Source: Leptobrachium leishanense (taxonomy: Eukaryota; Chordata; Amphibia; Anura; Megophryidae). From it: DNA of 64,000 nucleotides. The translations under genes and the position numbers were made by a program. Positions 45,299 through 56,274 of the stretch are shown piece after piece. The notes under the pieces were generated by a model. The model made no database searches. It had not been told where the DNA came from and saw only the letters and a program-made list of their open reading frames with translations. Positions within the stretch are counted from its first letter, which is position 1. Each line of letters starts with the position of its first letter. The stretch covers positions 89,183,877-89,247,876 of the forward strand of contig CM019063.1 of assembly GCA_009667805.1 (NCBI GenBank), written 5' to 3'.

Positions 45299-46278
45299 TC
45301 ATTACACTCTTATTATTGAATTTACAGTACATTAACATTCTCTTTTCCTTTCCTACTTCTCAAAACTCCCCCTTTGTCATCCTCTTTAGACCTTTTGACA
45401 TTTAGATTAGTGGATGGACTGTCAAAGCATGCACTTTCATATTTTTCTTAATTAAATAGTAATCCAGGCTCTTTTTGCCCAGCTGGAATATTATATTCAT
45501 GTACTTTAACTCATAGTACCATGTGTGCATGAGTATCTGAGTTCCTATCCACTTGTATGGTAATTTCTTGATGTGGTGAGTGTGTTTTTTGTATAAAATA
45601 TTTTATATTTTTTTCAAAAGAGGCCAAAAGTAAAATGATAACGCTAATAACAAAATCTAGTTCTTACCTGATTGACCTATGTGCGTCATATACACATTTT
45701 TGTAAAGAGAAGTGTGCAACTTCCACCTCCATCCCCATTTTCCATTCGTAAGATCCAATTTCTGATGGTATGCGGTGCTGACAAAATGCTGACCTGAGGG
45801 TCCCATCTGCAGTCCATATATATGTTCCAACAAGGGGCTGTATTCCAACCAAACCATTAATGGAGAGTAGAGACGTGCATGCCGTTTTTTTTTCATTTTG
45901 CTCCGTTTGTTTTTTTTTCAGGTTGTTTTTTTTTCGGTTCGGGCAGGTTTCTGTTTTGTTTCAGGTAATTTTGGGAATTCAGGCCGATTTTGAATTTTGA
46001 TTGATTCGGAATTTCGTGTCAATTTGGTATTCTGTTTCAATGGGTTATTTTGTATTTTTTTTTATTTTTGGGAGTAATTTTGTATTATTTCATTTTTATG
46101 AGTTATTTCATTTTTTTATTAGTTATTTCAGAAGAGAAAACAGATTACTACCAATAAAATTAAAGTCTCCTTACTTATTTATATTTTTTAGGATTTTTTT
46201 GTACATTTTTCGGGAATTTTTGGGTTTATCTTTAGGTTTCCTAACTTATTTGAAAGAAACAAGGCTTTTTTCCACCAT

Positions 46279-46806
46279 AGTTTTCAATGTAAAAAAATAT
46301 TCACGTTTTTATTAAATATTTCTTAAACCGTTTATTATTTTCAATTACAGCAATGAGCCATTTATTTATTTATTTATTTATTAGGATTTTTTTGCATTTT
46401 TCAGGAATTTTTGGTTGACAGTTTAGGTTTCTTAATTTATTTTAAATGTAATACCGAGGTGTGTTTTTTATTTGCTGAACGTATGCAGCTGGATTATTTT
46501 CTTACAGTCCGTGTGCGTTCTGTAACATGGATAGTTGCCCGAAAGTGAAACATATTATCAATCTATTTCACATTCAGGACCATGTTTAACGGCAGACATG
46601 GAACTGTCCATGGTCTGGCCCCATGTAATGTCCAATTGCTGAATGCACACGCACTGTAAGAAAATAATCCAGCTGCATGCATTCAGCAAATAAAAAACAC
46701 TCCTCATTATTAAATAAAAATGGTTTATTGCTGCAATTGAAAATAATAAACGGTTTAATAAATATTTAATAAACACAGGGATTTTTTTAACATTGAAAAC
46801 TATGGG
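46279..46806. repeat. long inverted repeat within the family K copy 2
   Basis: Block 46279-46365 (with AAACCGTTTATTATTTTCAA) is complementary to 46717-46806, and block 46459-46508 (GCAGCTGGATTATTTTCTTA) to 46657-46702. Spacing is unequal, so indels occurred after the palindrome formed. It may be a separate inverted-repeat element. Confidence 0.6.
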
Positions 46807-46892
46807 ATTATTTTGGCTGGTATTTTTATTGTAGTATACCGGCTGTATTTTATTTTTTTGAGGCAATGTAAGCCGTGAATGTGTCCATTTAT

Positions 46893-47143
46893 GTGTGGAT
46901 TTATATGCTGCATTAATTTTACCGCAGAGAGGCGCTTCCCAGCAGTATGCGGATTCATATGCTGTATTAATTGTAATGCAGAGAGGTGCTTCCCCTCAGT
47001 GTGCCGATTCATATGCTGCATTAATTATACTGCAGAGAAGAGAGGCACTTCCCAGCAGCGTGTGGATTCATATGCTGCATTAATTATACTGCAGAGAAGA
47101 GAGGCACTTCCCAGCAGTGTATGGATTCATATGAAGCATTAAA
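46893..47143. repeat. tandem repeat, units of about 54-60 bp, four copies
   Basis: Each unit contains GGATTCATATGCTGCATTAA, then GCAGAGA and GCACTTCCCAGCAG. The last two full units are almost identical and carry a 6-bp GAAGAG expansion, suggesting recent unit duplication. The Cys/Ile-rich frames across it are repeat products. Confidence 0.75.
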
Positions 47144-47232
47144 ATTAATTTTGGATCTTTTGGTTCTGTGTTAGATCATTTTGTTCTGTTTTTTTTCATT
47201 TCAGATAATTTGGTTCTTTTTTTCTTTTCATT

Positions 47233-47619
47233 TTAACTCCCCTGACGGTTATCCGGAGTGTGGCTCGGGGTTAAATTTCACCACTGGAAGCGGTAATCCC
47301 AAGCCACACTCGGGCTGGATACATTACCTGTCCCTGCACTCCCTCGCTGATCCTCCTCCGGCGATCGCGGCGTTCTACCTCCTGGTTTCCTTCTCGTGAG
47401 AAGGGAACCAGGAAGTTTGACATCGAGGACATCGAGGGAGCGCAGGGACAGGTGATGTATCCAGCGGCATCCCAAGTGTGGCTTGGGGTTACCGCTTCCA
47501 GCATAGGAATTTAACCCCGAGCCACACTTGTAAACACCGCTAGGTGGCCAAAAAGAAAAAAAAATTAAACACTTTCTGGCAAGAAAATCTGAAAAAAATC
47601 AGACCGCCAGGGAGGTTAA
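47233..47619. mobile_element. TTAA-bounded element with CCCTGGCGG-type ends
   Basis: The left end TTAACTCCCCTGACGGT and the right end ACCGCCAGGGAGGTTAA are near complements including TTAA. GGTTAAATTTC and GAATTTAACCCCGAGCCACA inner blocks are also inverted. It is 387 bp and sits inside the T-rich repeat of the family K copy. Confidence 0.7.
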
Positions 47620-48094
47620 ATCATTTTGTTCTGTTTTTTTTTTTAGTTTCAGACCATTTGGTTCCTTTTTTTTACATTTTAGATCATTTGGTTCTGTCTT
47701 TTTTCGTTTCAGATCATTTGGTTACGAAATTTATTTCGTTTTAGATCGTTTTGTTCTGTTTTTTTCAGCATTTCATATCATTTGCATTCCGTTTTTTTTT
47801 TTTCATTTAGGTCCCATAACAAAATGATTTTGTTTGTGTTGAAACATCGATTCGGATTTTGGAATTTTGGGCGGCCAATATTATGTTTCGGAAATGCTCC
47901 GGAAAAAACAAAAATGGTAAATTTTGTACGAAATTTGATACGGAACGAAACGAAATTCACATCCCTAATGGGGAGCAGCAATTGGAAAATGCATGTGGCT
48001 TGCCATTAATGGCTGTATTCTGTTGGAGTTGCAGGCTGATAACAACAGCAGCACGATTCACTGACAGTGTTATCAGCTCTATTGTATAAGATTC

Positions 48095-48498
48095 TAGGCG
48101 TGCACAACGAAAAATTTTGTTTAGTTTCGAATCGATCCATTACATTTTTTTTAGTTTGTTTCAGTGCATTCATTATGTTACAGTGATTCATATTTCAGAT
48201 GTATTCTTTATTTAGGGAGATCGGTAATTTGTATTTCAGATCGATTCAAATTTCCTTTTTATTAGTTATTTCGTTTTTCGGATCGATATATATTTATTAT
48301 TTTTATTAGTTATTTCATACTTCAGATCAATTCATTATTTCGTTTCTATTAGTTATTTCATTTTTATTAGTTATTTCGGAATGTGGAATCGATTAGTTTT
48401 CGTTCCATTTCAGACGGAACTGATAAATATTTCAGAAGCACGAATCTGTAAATTTTATCTGAATTTTGATTAGGACCAGAATGAAACAAACATGTCTT
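48095..48498. mobile_element. family K hAT-like element, copy 3
   Basis: It begins TAGGCGTGCACAACG and ends near ACATGTCTT. The flanks TAAGATTC (48087-48094) and TAAGATGC (48499-48506) match at 7 of 8 positions. The interior has repeated TTAGTTATTTCG and AGATCGATTC words as in the other copies. Confidence 0.6.
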
Positions 48499-48958
48499 TA
48501 AGATGCTGTGGAGCGAAGCACAACCCTGCTTGAGCTCTGCAGGAGTACATGTGAGCAGTATGCAGAAACAATTGAAGGATCCACATGACAACACTAGGAA
48601 TTATTTCCCCCCAGTGTTCTGCTGCATTTGAAGAGAGGAAGTAGTGATCATGGCGCTCTCTTCACCGTGTGATCTAAGGTATGTTTGTTTTTTGAAAGTC
48701 CAGATTTTTGTGTTAAGTGATTGCTAAACCACTTAACACCAGGGTTTATGATTTGATATTATTATATGAATAATGGCTCCATCTGATGATTGAGTGAAGT
48801 TGAAATAGCTCATTCTTTAACAGCTAGCTATAAAGTATAGGAGCCGCTAATTACAGTTAACAGTTACAATGGTTGAGCTGCAAGCCGGATTGGAACAGTT
48901 GCTTGTGCAAGTTAGCTAATGACTGGAGCCATTGTGAATGGCTATTCCAGCCATTACC
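48499..48958. other. unannotated DNA
   Basis: No terminal repeats, tandem structure or coding signal were recognised. Confidence 0.5.
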
Positions 48959-51303
48959 TTAAACCTGCTGATGAGCCATTTCACGCCTCTGTGCTGCGCT
49001 CATTTTTACCGGTTTCGCTCATCATGTTTAAACATGTTTTTAAGCCTTATTTTAATATATTACCCAGACATATTATATATCATTCTTTCTGGCAGACTCG
49101 ACAGATTCATAATTTATCATTATTATATGTATATGGTCATGTCCTGTCTGTATATTATTACAAAAAATGCAATAAAATTTGAATTTTCAAAAATTTACAA
49201 TGAGTAAAGTGGTTTTATTTTACATTTTAACATGTGAGCATTTGCGGTTATATTTTCTATGGGGTGCGCTTGTTAACCCTTTCGCTGCTGAGGCATTTCC
49301 CGCCTCCGTGCTGAGGTCATTTTTACCGATTTTGCTCATCATATTTAAACGTGTTTTGAAGGCTTATTTTAGTATATGACCCAGACATATTATATATCGT
49401 TCTTTCCGTCAGACTCGGCAGATTCATAATATGTCATTATTATATGTATACGTCATGACCAGTCTGTATATTATAACAAAAAATGCAATAATATATGAAT
49501 TTTCAATAATTTACAACATGTAAAGTGTTTTTTTTTCACATTTTAACATGCGAGCAATTGCGGTTATATTTTGTATGGGGTGCGCTTGTTAAAAAAATTA
49601 GAGATGGGGTCTCGTTACATTTTTTTTTGGGGAAAATTACGCGATTTTTAACAAACGCACCGCATACAAAAATCGTTAGTGCAGCATCATTGTTCACATT
49701 ATAATTGAAATGGGAACAATATTGCTGCATTAACGAACCAAAAAAAAGAAAAAAAAAACGTGTTTATTTTTTTATAATTTAAAAAAAATATATATATATT
49801 TTTTTTTTTAAAACTTTTTTCATACTCATGTTTGGTATCGTTGGAACGGCCATGCTCTAACGGCCATTAACCCCTAACTGCCACGGATCGGGAGATAGGG
49901 GGTTCATTGGAACCTCCTATCTCCACCATTGGTGGCAGTTAGGGGTTAACTCCAGGACTGGCGTCATCGTGCTATGCACGATGACGCCAATCCTCAGGGG
50001 GCATTCCCGGAAGCTTGGCCGACATCCAAGATGTCGGCCAGCTCCGGGAAAGGATCACGAACAGGCGCTTTTCGGCGCCGATTCGGGATCCAGCCCCCAT
50101 GGGGTTAATTCCAGGTACCGTTAGGAAGGGCAGGCTGTGCCCTTCCAAACGGTGCCTGGATTAACCCCCTGCACGCTGGCGATCAGGAGGGAGAGAGGTC
50201 CGAAGGACCTCCCCCCCTCCCTTTCAGGCACCTCCTCCGCACATGCGCGGGGGGCGCCTGAATTAGATGTCATCACGCCGTTCCTGGTGCTGGGCTGATA
50301 TCGAGGATGTCAGCCCGCACCGGGGGGCACAGCGATTGGCCGGAACCCGGCCGATCGCTGGCTCCAAAGGGATGACGCGCTGAGCGCGTCCTCCGCAGCG
50401 AAGGGGTTAAAAAAATTAGAAATGGGGACTCGCTACATTTTTTTTGGGGAAAATGTTACTATTTTTAACAAACGCACCGCATACAAAAATCATTAGTGCA
50501 GCATCATTGTTCACATTATAATTGAAATGGGAACAATATTGCTGCATTAACAAATCAAACAAACAAATAAACTTGTTCATATTTTTTTTTATATATTTTT
50601 TATATTGTTTTCTTTTTCTTTTTTTTCTTTAATTTTTACATGGTCATGTTTGGTATCGTTGGAAAGGCCATGCTCTGGCAGATCCAGCAATTCCAAACAT
50701 GAACCCATAGCTGCCACGGATCGGGAGATAGGGGGTTCATTGGAACCCCCTATCTCCACCATTGGTGGCAGTTAGGGGTTAACTCCAAGACTGGTGTCAT
50801 CATGCTATGCACGATGATGCCAGTCGTCAGGGGGCATTCCCAGAAGCTTGGCCGACATAGAAGATGTCAGCCAGCTCCGGGAGAGGATTACGATTCGGCG
50901 CCAAATCGTGTTCCGGCACCCAATGGGTTAAAGGCAGGCACGGTCTGGAAGGGCAGGCTGTGCCCTTCCAAATCGTGTCTGCCTTCAGCCTCTGGTCCCC
51001 CGCGATCGGGAGGGAGAGAGGTCCGAAGGACCTCCCCCTCCCATTCAGGTGCCTCCTCCGCACTCGCGGGGGGCGCCTGAAATTGATGTCATCGTGCAGC
51101 CGCAATGACATCTATCTTCCCCCCCAGCATCCCGGAGTGCCGGGCTGACATGCTAGATGTCAGCCCTCACCGGGGGGCCAGCAATCAGCCGGAATCCCGG
51201 CTGATTGCTGCCTCCTGTGCTAGGACGCGCTCAGCGCGTCCGTAGCACAGGAGAACCACTTGGCTGGATGCGCTGAGCTCGTCCTTAGCAGCCAAGTGGT
51301 TAA
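48959..51303. mobile_element. family E element, outer copy, split by another family E element
   Basis: TTAA at 48959-48962 begins a left part with the GAGCCATTTCACGCCTC and CGCTCATTTTTACCGG blocks. It stops at GGGTGCGCTTGTTAA (49276) and resumes at 50407 with TTAAAAAAATTAGAAATGG, continuing to GCCAAGTGGTTAA at 51303. The GC-rich right part repeats the AGCGCGTCC and GATGTCAGCC blocks. Frames at 50802-51148 on both strands are GC-rich shadows. Confidence 0.7.
49273..50410. mobile_element. family E element, inner copy nested in the outer copy
   Basis: TTAACCCTTTCGCTGCTGAG at the left and CGCAGCGAAGGGGTTAA at the right bound 1,138 bp. The internal word GGGTGCGCTTGTTAAAAA at 49577-49596 shows what the outer copy looked like before insertion: the target was its own internal TTAA. 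This is the best-preserved copy together with 16023-17217. Confidence 0.8.
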
Positions 51304-52380
51304 TAGCAAGATTGTTATAACCCCTGAAATGTAATTCTTACCTAAAATAAGTAATCTAAATAAAACTTTCATTAGTACTAATAGTGGTGAGTGTAGAGAA
51401 TGTTCCTCTTTAAAACCTGTAACAAGGGAGCAGAACACTTCAATTATGCAATCTAGTTGTTTTGTCTAATTCCAGCAACTGCCAACACTGATACAATTGG
51501 CAAGACTAAGCTTGCATACTATGTTTTAACCAAAACATCAATTTTGTAAATCTGGGCTTAGCGCTCCAAAACCTTCCTTCTGATTGGCTTGTTCATAAAT
51601 GTGTATTTCATCTAGCCATGTGCAATAATCCAAGGACACCATGGTTTGCATTTAGTCCAATCACTAAGACAGACGCCAGTAGGGTGTTTTTCTTGCTTTC
51701 ATCCTACAAATTTTTAACACAGAACACAGCTGCTGGGAGAGCGCTTTTGATTTTAATACCTGTATATAATTATCAGTCTCTATGTAACTTAACATCAAGA
51801 ATTGACAGTTTCATTTAATGGTCAAACTCTGCCTAGCTTTGTTGCATTAGGGAATTATTTCACTGTAATACCTGCATCTAATTGACTCTCCCTGTCCAAA
51901 CTGACCTAATATGAGAATTGATACCTCTATTTAGTATTCGGAATGTCTGTATCACAATTGCAGCAAAAGCTCATTTAAATGTAATATCTCCACTTAATTG
52001 GCTCTCACCATTCAAACTGCCCTAATACTAACTGACACTTTATTTAATTGCTTCTCTTTCTACAAATGGCCCTCATAAAAGCGGTCACCTATTTTGTTCA
52101 CTGTCTGCTAAAAAAAAGTGTTGTAATAATAGACTTGAGGTTTAAATTTAAAGTCAGTATATCAGGAACATCTGAATTTATATTAGTAATTTGAGACAAA
52201 AAGTCAGCTTGACAACATAAGTAGGTCTCAAGGTGGTACGCTATACAGTTCCCGTCAGAAAGCCATACCTTTACAAAGATGGCTATTTTCCTTGAAAAAG
52301 TGACTTTGAAAACCTCTTATTTTTAATTTACTACAATAAATGAGGCCTGAAGCACCTAAGGCGTAGGGCCCTTAAGTTAC
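51304..52380. repeat. AT-rich region with a diverged tandem repeat (period about 113 bp)
   Basis: Units near 51756, 51868 and 51982 share TAATACCTG or TAATATCTC, a TTAATTGRCTCTC-like word, and AATTGACA or AACTGACAC. The rest (51304-51755 and 52071-52380) shows nothing recognisable. Confidence 0.5.
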
Positions 52381-52601
52381 CTCTGATGCCAGGACGCAGG
52401 GTGGATTTTTCTAGAATATTTTGCAGCGCGTGAGGAGATTGAGCGGGAGCAGTGTGGGAGGAGTCGACAGGAGGGTACTTAAGGAGAGTGAGGAGAGGCT
52501 CTTCCCGCCTTTTTTCTCCTGAGGTAGAGCGGTGATAATCTGTGCTGCGTCAGAGAAGCAGTGTTTTTTTCGGCTTTTTGCCTTAATGTATTGTTTTGGA
52601 A

Positions 52602-54215
52602 ATGGCGGAAGGTGGTGAGCTGGAGTCGTTACTGGAAGAAGTGCGGGAGGCGGCTCGGCACCGTGGTGTGGAGTGGGCCAGAAGAAACCTGTTGGAGGTG
52701 TTGGCGGCGGATGGGGGTTCTCGGCCTGCCAGGATTTTAATCTGGGAAGCGAATCCAGTGTATCGGCGGCCAAGAGATGGAGATTGGAGGCTGTGAGAGG
52801 TCGTGTTCGGTTGGTCCAACGGATGTTGGCTGATGGTGACGCAGTTGGTAATGAGGCTGGCGTGAGCGCTTCCAGGCGTGTGGAAGGTAGGAGCTTGAAG
52901 CCGGCTTCGGGGGCTAAGGATCCTTCCAGTCGGAGGGGTGTTGTGGTGAGCTCTACCAAGAGAGAAGGAGTGCGGAGTTTGAGGAGTTCCTCGGGGAGAA
53001 GGAGTGGTCGGTGTTCTGCCAGGGGTCCCAGAGGAGGAGCAAGGGCTGTCTCAGGGACTGATGTTTCGGCGGTAAGACAGTTGATGGATAGGGATGTGGA
53101 CGGTGGTGTGACACAGGGTGTTTGTGTGCGAGATGAGGGCACCCAAGAGCTCGAAGTAAATTGGTGTTCAGTTGGAGGAGATGATGGGGCTCCGGATGTG
53201 AGGGAGCGAGTTGATGATTTTGGTACTTCAGGTTCTGGGGCTCATCGCACTATTCATTTTTTCGTCCACAGTTCCAATGGTTCGGGAGAGGAGTCCACAG
53301 CCGGTGGGTGGTTTTCAGGCTGCTGGAGTTGGTGGAGGTGGTGCAGGAGGTTTGGAGTCGGTGGCGCTGGAGGTTCCGGGAAGTTCGGGCGGACCTCGTG
53401 TGTCGACAGGTAACGGAAATGGTGGTGATGTTGGTTCTTTCATGTCTTTTTTACAGGGGCCTTTGAGGCTTGGTCGGTTTCACCAAGGGGTGTGAACCAT
53501 GGTGTGGATTTGGCTCAGGCATGGAAGGGTGCAGGTGGGCCAGTTGTGAGAGCTGGTGGAGATCTTGGCGGTGAAGTCATGGCTTCAAATGGGCCGAGTG
53601 GCGATGTGGGTTCACTCGGTGAGTCCGCAGGAGTGGCGGATGTGGCAAGGAGGAATGCTTACGTGTCATTTTCTGGGCCTTTGGGGTTTCATTTGAAACC
53701 GGAGGTTAAAGAAGGCATTTGGTAGGGGGAGTATGTGGAACTTTTTTCCCTGCTTCCATTGGATAGGTGGCTGGGGTTAAAGATTATTCGTCTAAGGACG
53801 GTTTAAAGGAAGAGGAGGAAAGGAAGAAGAGGTTTCGGAGGATTCCTAAGTCATTCGGGAATTGGCTCCGGGCTTCTTGTATTTTGGCAAGTGTGGTGGG
53901 GGAAAGGAGCCCACAGCACTGTTCGGGCCTTTTTTGTTATGTGGATGGGATTTGGGAGGCTTATCGAACGTATGGTGGTTGGGCGTGGTGGTAATACGAT
54001 GAGCAGTTTAGGCAACGTTTGGCGGCTCACCCAGGCATGGGGTGGGATCAATTGGACATTACGCTGTGGTTGCGTTTGATGGGGGTACAAAAGGTGTTGC
54101 CCTTTCCAGGGGGAGCCGGTGGGGGAGGGGTCAGTTCCCCACCGGCAAGTGTTAAAAAGTGATCGTGCTGGCAATTTAACGAGGGTCAGTGTAAGTTTGG
54201 TGCGGGGTGCAGGTA
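52602..54215 (+). pseudogene. DIRS-like retrotransposon gag, degenerate and 3'-truncated
   Basis: The start at 52602 gives MAEGGELESLLEEVREAA. A long Gly/Ser/Arg-rich stretch follows with a frame break near 52740. A conserved part (53640-54110) reads GPLGFHLKPEVKEGIW, then a stop at 53723, then RRIPKSFGNWLRA, CSGLFCYVDGIWEAYRTYGGWAW, another stop near 53992, and YDEQFRQRLAAHP with WDQLDI and LWLRLM. At 54162-54215 the order CWQFNEGQCKFGAGCRY fits the start of a CCCH-type finger; the remaining finger is cut off by the repeat at 54216. I recognise this layout from gag-like proteins of tyrosine-recombinase (DIRS-type) retrotransposons, an inference from memory. No reverse transcriptase or recombinase is present. 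The antisense frame at 52411-53142 is a shadow. Confidence 0.55.
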
Positions 54216-54436
54216 CAATGTAGAAGGCAGCGTGGTGACGTCATAGAGCTTGCCGGCCCATGTAAATCACATGGGCAGGCTTCCTCCCTGCCAGATCTGC
54301 GAGGGATCCAGCGAGGGAGGTAAGTATCGGGCAGGAGGGGGGTTAGGCGCCGCTGACGTACTATGTACATCCACAGGTCTAAGGGAGACCCATGGGCAGG
54401 ACATACAAAGTACGTCAGCGGTCCCTAAGGGGTTAA
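54216..54436 (-). mobile_element. family D element fragment, copy 2
   Basis: Its complement matches the two ends of the family D copy at 33105-36231: GCCGCTGACGTACTATGTAC, GGGAGACCCATGGGC and CTTCCTCCCTGCCAG words are shared. The right end CGGTCCCTAAGGGGTTAA includes TTAA; the left end truncates the gag fossil. Confidence 0.55.
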
Positions 54437-54622
54437 CCATTACTTCTCTATGGGGATTTCACTGCCGCCGAATTGCACTGCATTTCGCTGGCAATTCGGC
54501 AGTATTTGGCGAATTGCCAGCTTTCTGAATAGCCGAATGCCCACGAAATAGCACCGTACAGGTGAAATTCAACATTCTGTGCAATTCGGTGGCCAATCCG
54601 GTTCTCTTTAAATAACCCCTTT
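54437..54622. mobile_element. family A/H terminal fragment
   Basis: CTTCTCTATGGGGATTTCAC, GGCGAATTGCC and GGTTCTCTTTAAATAACCCC follow the order of the family A right end. Only about 186 bp remain. Confidence 0.55.
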
Positions 54623-54801
54623 AGTTATTTGGTTGAACCCCCAATGTAAAATGACAGGAAGCAAGGTACCATTAGTATCCTACATTAATGTTGTAATGGC
54701 TCTAATAATTGTATATCTGCAAACAATCTGTACAAGTAAGTAGTGCATTTCACCAGTCATAATAAATGAAAAAGTGCTGTACAAAAAGTTACAATGGTCT
54801 C

Positions 54802-55812
54802 TTAACCCTTTCGCTGCTGAGCCATTTCACACCTCTGTGCTGAGCTCATTTTTACAGGTGTTTCTCATCATGTTTAAATGCGATTTGAAGTCACATTTTA
54901 TTATACAACCCCAACATATTATATAAAGGTCTTTCCAGGAGACTCGGCAGATTCATAATATATCATTATTATATGTATACATAATGTCCTGCCTGAATAT
55001 CATAACAAAAAATAATGCAATAAAAATGAAATTTTCAATTACCGTATATACTCGGGTATAAGCCGACCCGTGTATAAGCCGACCCCCCTACTTTTTCCCA
55101 AAAAACCTGTGAAAACTTATTGACTCGCGTATAAGTGGGAAATGCAGCAGCCACTGGTAAATTTCACATGGATATTGCCCCAGCTCACACATGGATATTG
55201 CCCCAGCTCACACATGGATATTGCCCCAGCTCACACATGGATATTGCCCCAGCTCTCACATGGATATTGCCCCAGCTCACACATGGATATTGCCCCAGCT
55301 CATGGATATTGCCCCAGCTCACACATGGATATGCCCCAGCTCACACATGGATTTGCCCCAGCACATGGATTTGCCCCAGCACATGGATATGCCCCAGCTC
55401 ATGGATTTGCCCCAGCTCATGGATATGCCCCAGCTCACACGTGGATATGCCCCAGCTCATGGATTTGTCCCAGCTCATGGATATGCCCCAGCTCACACAT
55501 GGATTTGCCCCAGCTCATGGATATGCCCCAGCTCACACATGGATTTGCCCCCAGCTCATGGATTTGCCCCAGCTCTCACCTGGATATTGCCCCAGCAGCA
55601 GCCAGCTCTCACATGGATACTTGCCGCAGCTCCGGATCCAGCAGGGGTTGAGGGGGCCCAGATGCCGGTCAGCGGGAGTGCCTGCCTGGTCCTGAACAGT
55701 GTGAGTCCGTCCTTGTTGAAGGGGATGCGGCTGCGTGCGTGCGCAGGTCACGCGGTCCGGCCAGTCAGGTGGTACAGAGACCTGAGCGCGTCATCCGCAT
55801 GGAAGGGGTTAA
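54802..55812. mobile_element. family E TTAA-bounded element, copy with internal minisatellite
   Basis: TTAACCCTTTCGCTGCTGAG opens and GCATGGAAGGGGTTAA closes the element. The usual middle is replaced from about 55042 by a different repeat edge (ATATACTCGGGTATAAG and CCGACCC words) and a minisatellite, after which GCGCGTCATCCGC returns to family E sequence. Confidence 0.65.
55165..55620. repeat. minisatellite, units of about 15-24 bp
   Basis: The array repeats ATGGATATTGCCCCAGCTC with or without a leading ACAC. Longer units dominate the first half and shorter ones (CATGGATTTGCCCCAG) the second, so several rounds of expansion are layered. All three forward frames stay open (up to about 219 codons), an artefact of the repeat rather than a protein. 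Confidence 0.85.
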
Positions 55813-55929
55813 TCTCAAGTGATTTTACAGAAATCCACTGTATTAACTAGACAATTTTTTTTTAATTTTTTTTTAAAATCACTTTTCATTAATTATAAAC
55901 AGGTTATAGTCCCTATATATAATTAATGC

Positions 55930-56150
55930 ATGCTTTACTGTACTAGTCCCGTTTGACAGGCAGACATTGCCATCTGCTGACCAAAAGGAGCTATTGCAGC
56001 TGGGGCTGCATGCTGCAAAAAGGGAATTTCTCTGTGTTACACACAGGTATTCACTTTTAAACTTTATTGTAATACCTTGGGTGTCATGCTTTAGGTGCTA
56101 AAACTTTGGGGACATCATCTTGAGCTCAACTGCAAGAGAAATTTGATTGC
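55930..56150 (+). repeat. interspersed repeat family Q, copy 3
   Basis: CATCTGCTGACCAAAAGGAG, then a CCTTGGGTGTCATGC block, then CTAAAACTTTGGGGACAT, in the same order as the other two copies. Confidence 0.5.
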
Positions 56151-56274
56151 TGCAAAAATTTTCGTTGTAAATCGTTCAACTCCAGATCGTGTTAACATGA
56201 ACTTCTGTGTCTGCTACTGCTTAGCTTGTAAACATTATCACTAAAGAATATATTAGTAAAAAGAGCAGATCCTA

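Larger units (their letters stand above)
37961..45583 (-). mobile_element. near full-length L1-type LINE, interrupted
   Basis: On the minus strand ORF1 (45298-44325) precedes ORF2 (43931 to 38276) and a 3' region with an AATAAA signal at its end. A 21-bp flank at 37940-37960 matches 45584-45604 at 20 positions and is the probable target duplication, giving a 5' UTR of about 285 bp. A 1.88 kb sequence is inserted in the ORF2 C-terminus at 38461-40337. ORFs are broken by several mutations, so this copy is inactive. Confidence 0.75.
45868..47967. mobile_element. family K hAT-like element, copy 2, composite
   Basis: It begins TAGAGACGTGCATGCCG and ends AATTCACATCCCTA. The flanks ATGGAGAG (45860-45867) and ATGGGGAG (47968-47975) match at 7 of 8 positions, a hAT-size duplication. 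The interior has ATTTGGTTCTGTTTTTTTTC-type repeats at both sides and holds an inverted-repeat block (46279-46806), a tandem array (46893-47143) and a TTAA element (47233-47619). Confidence 0.6.

Noticed and set aside
52411..53142. 243-codon minus-strand frame
   Set aside because: It is antisense to the GC-rich gag fossil, Ser/Pro/Leu-rich, and lies open because the sense strand is rich in G.
55165..55620. Possible CRISPR-like array
   Set aside because: The repeats are directly adjacent without unique spacers, in a vertebrate context; it is a minisatellite.
55135..55850. Three overlapping frames of 169-219 codons
   Set aside because: All are translations of the minisatellite in different frames.
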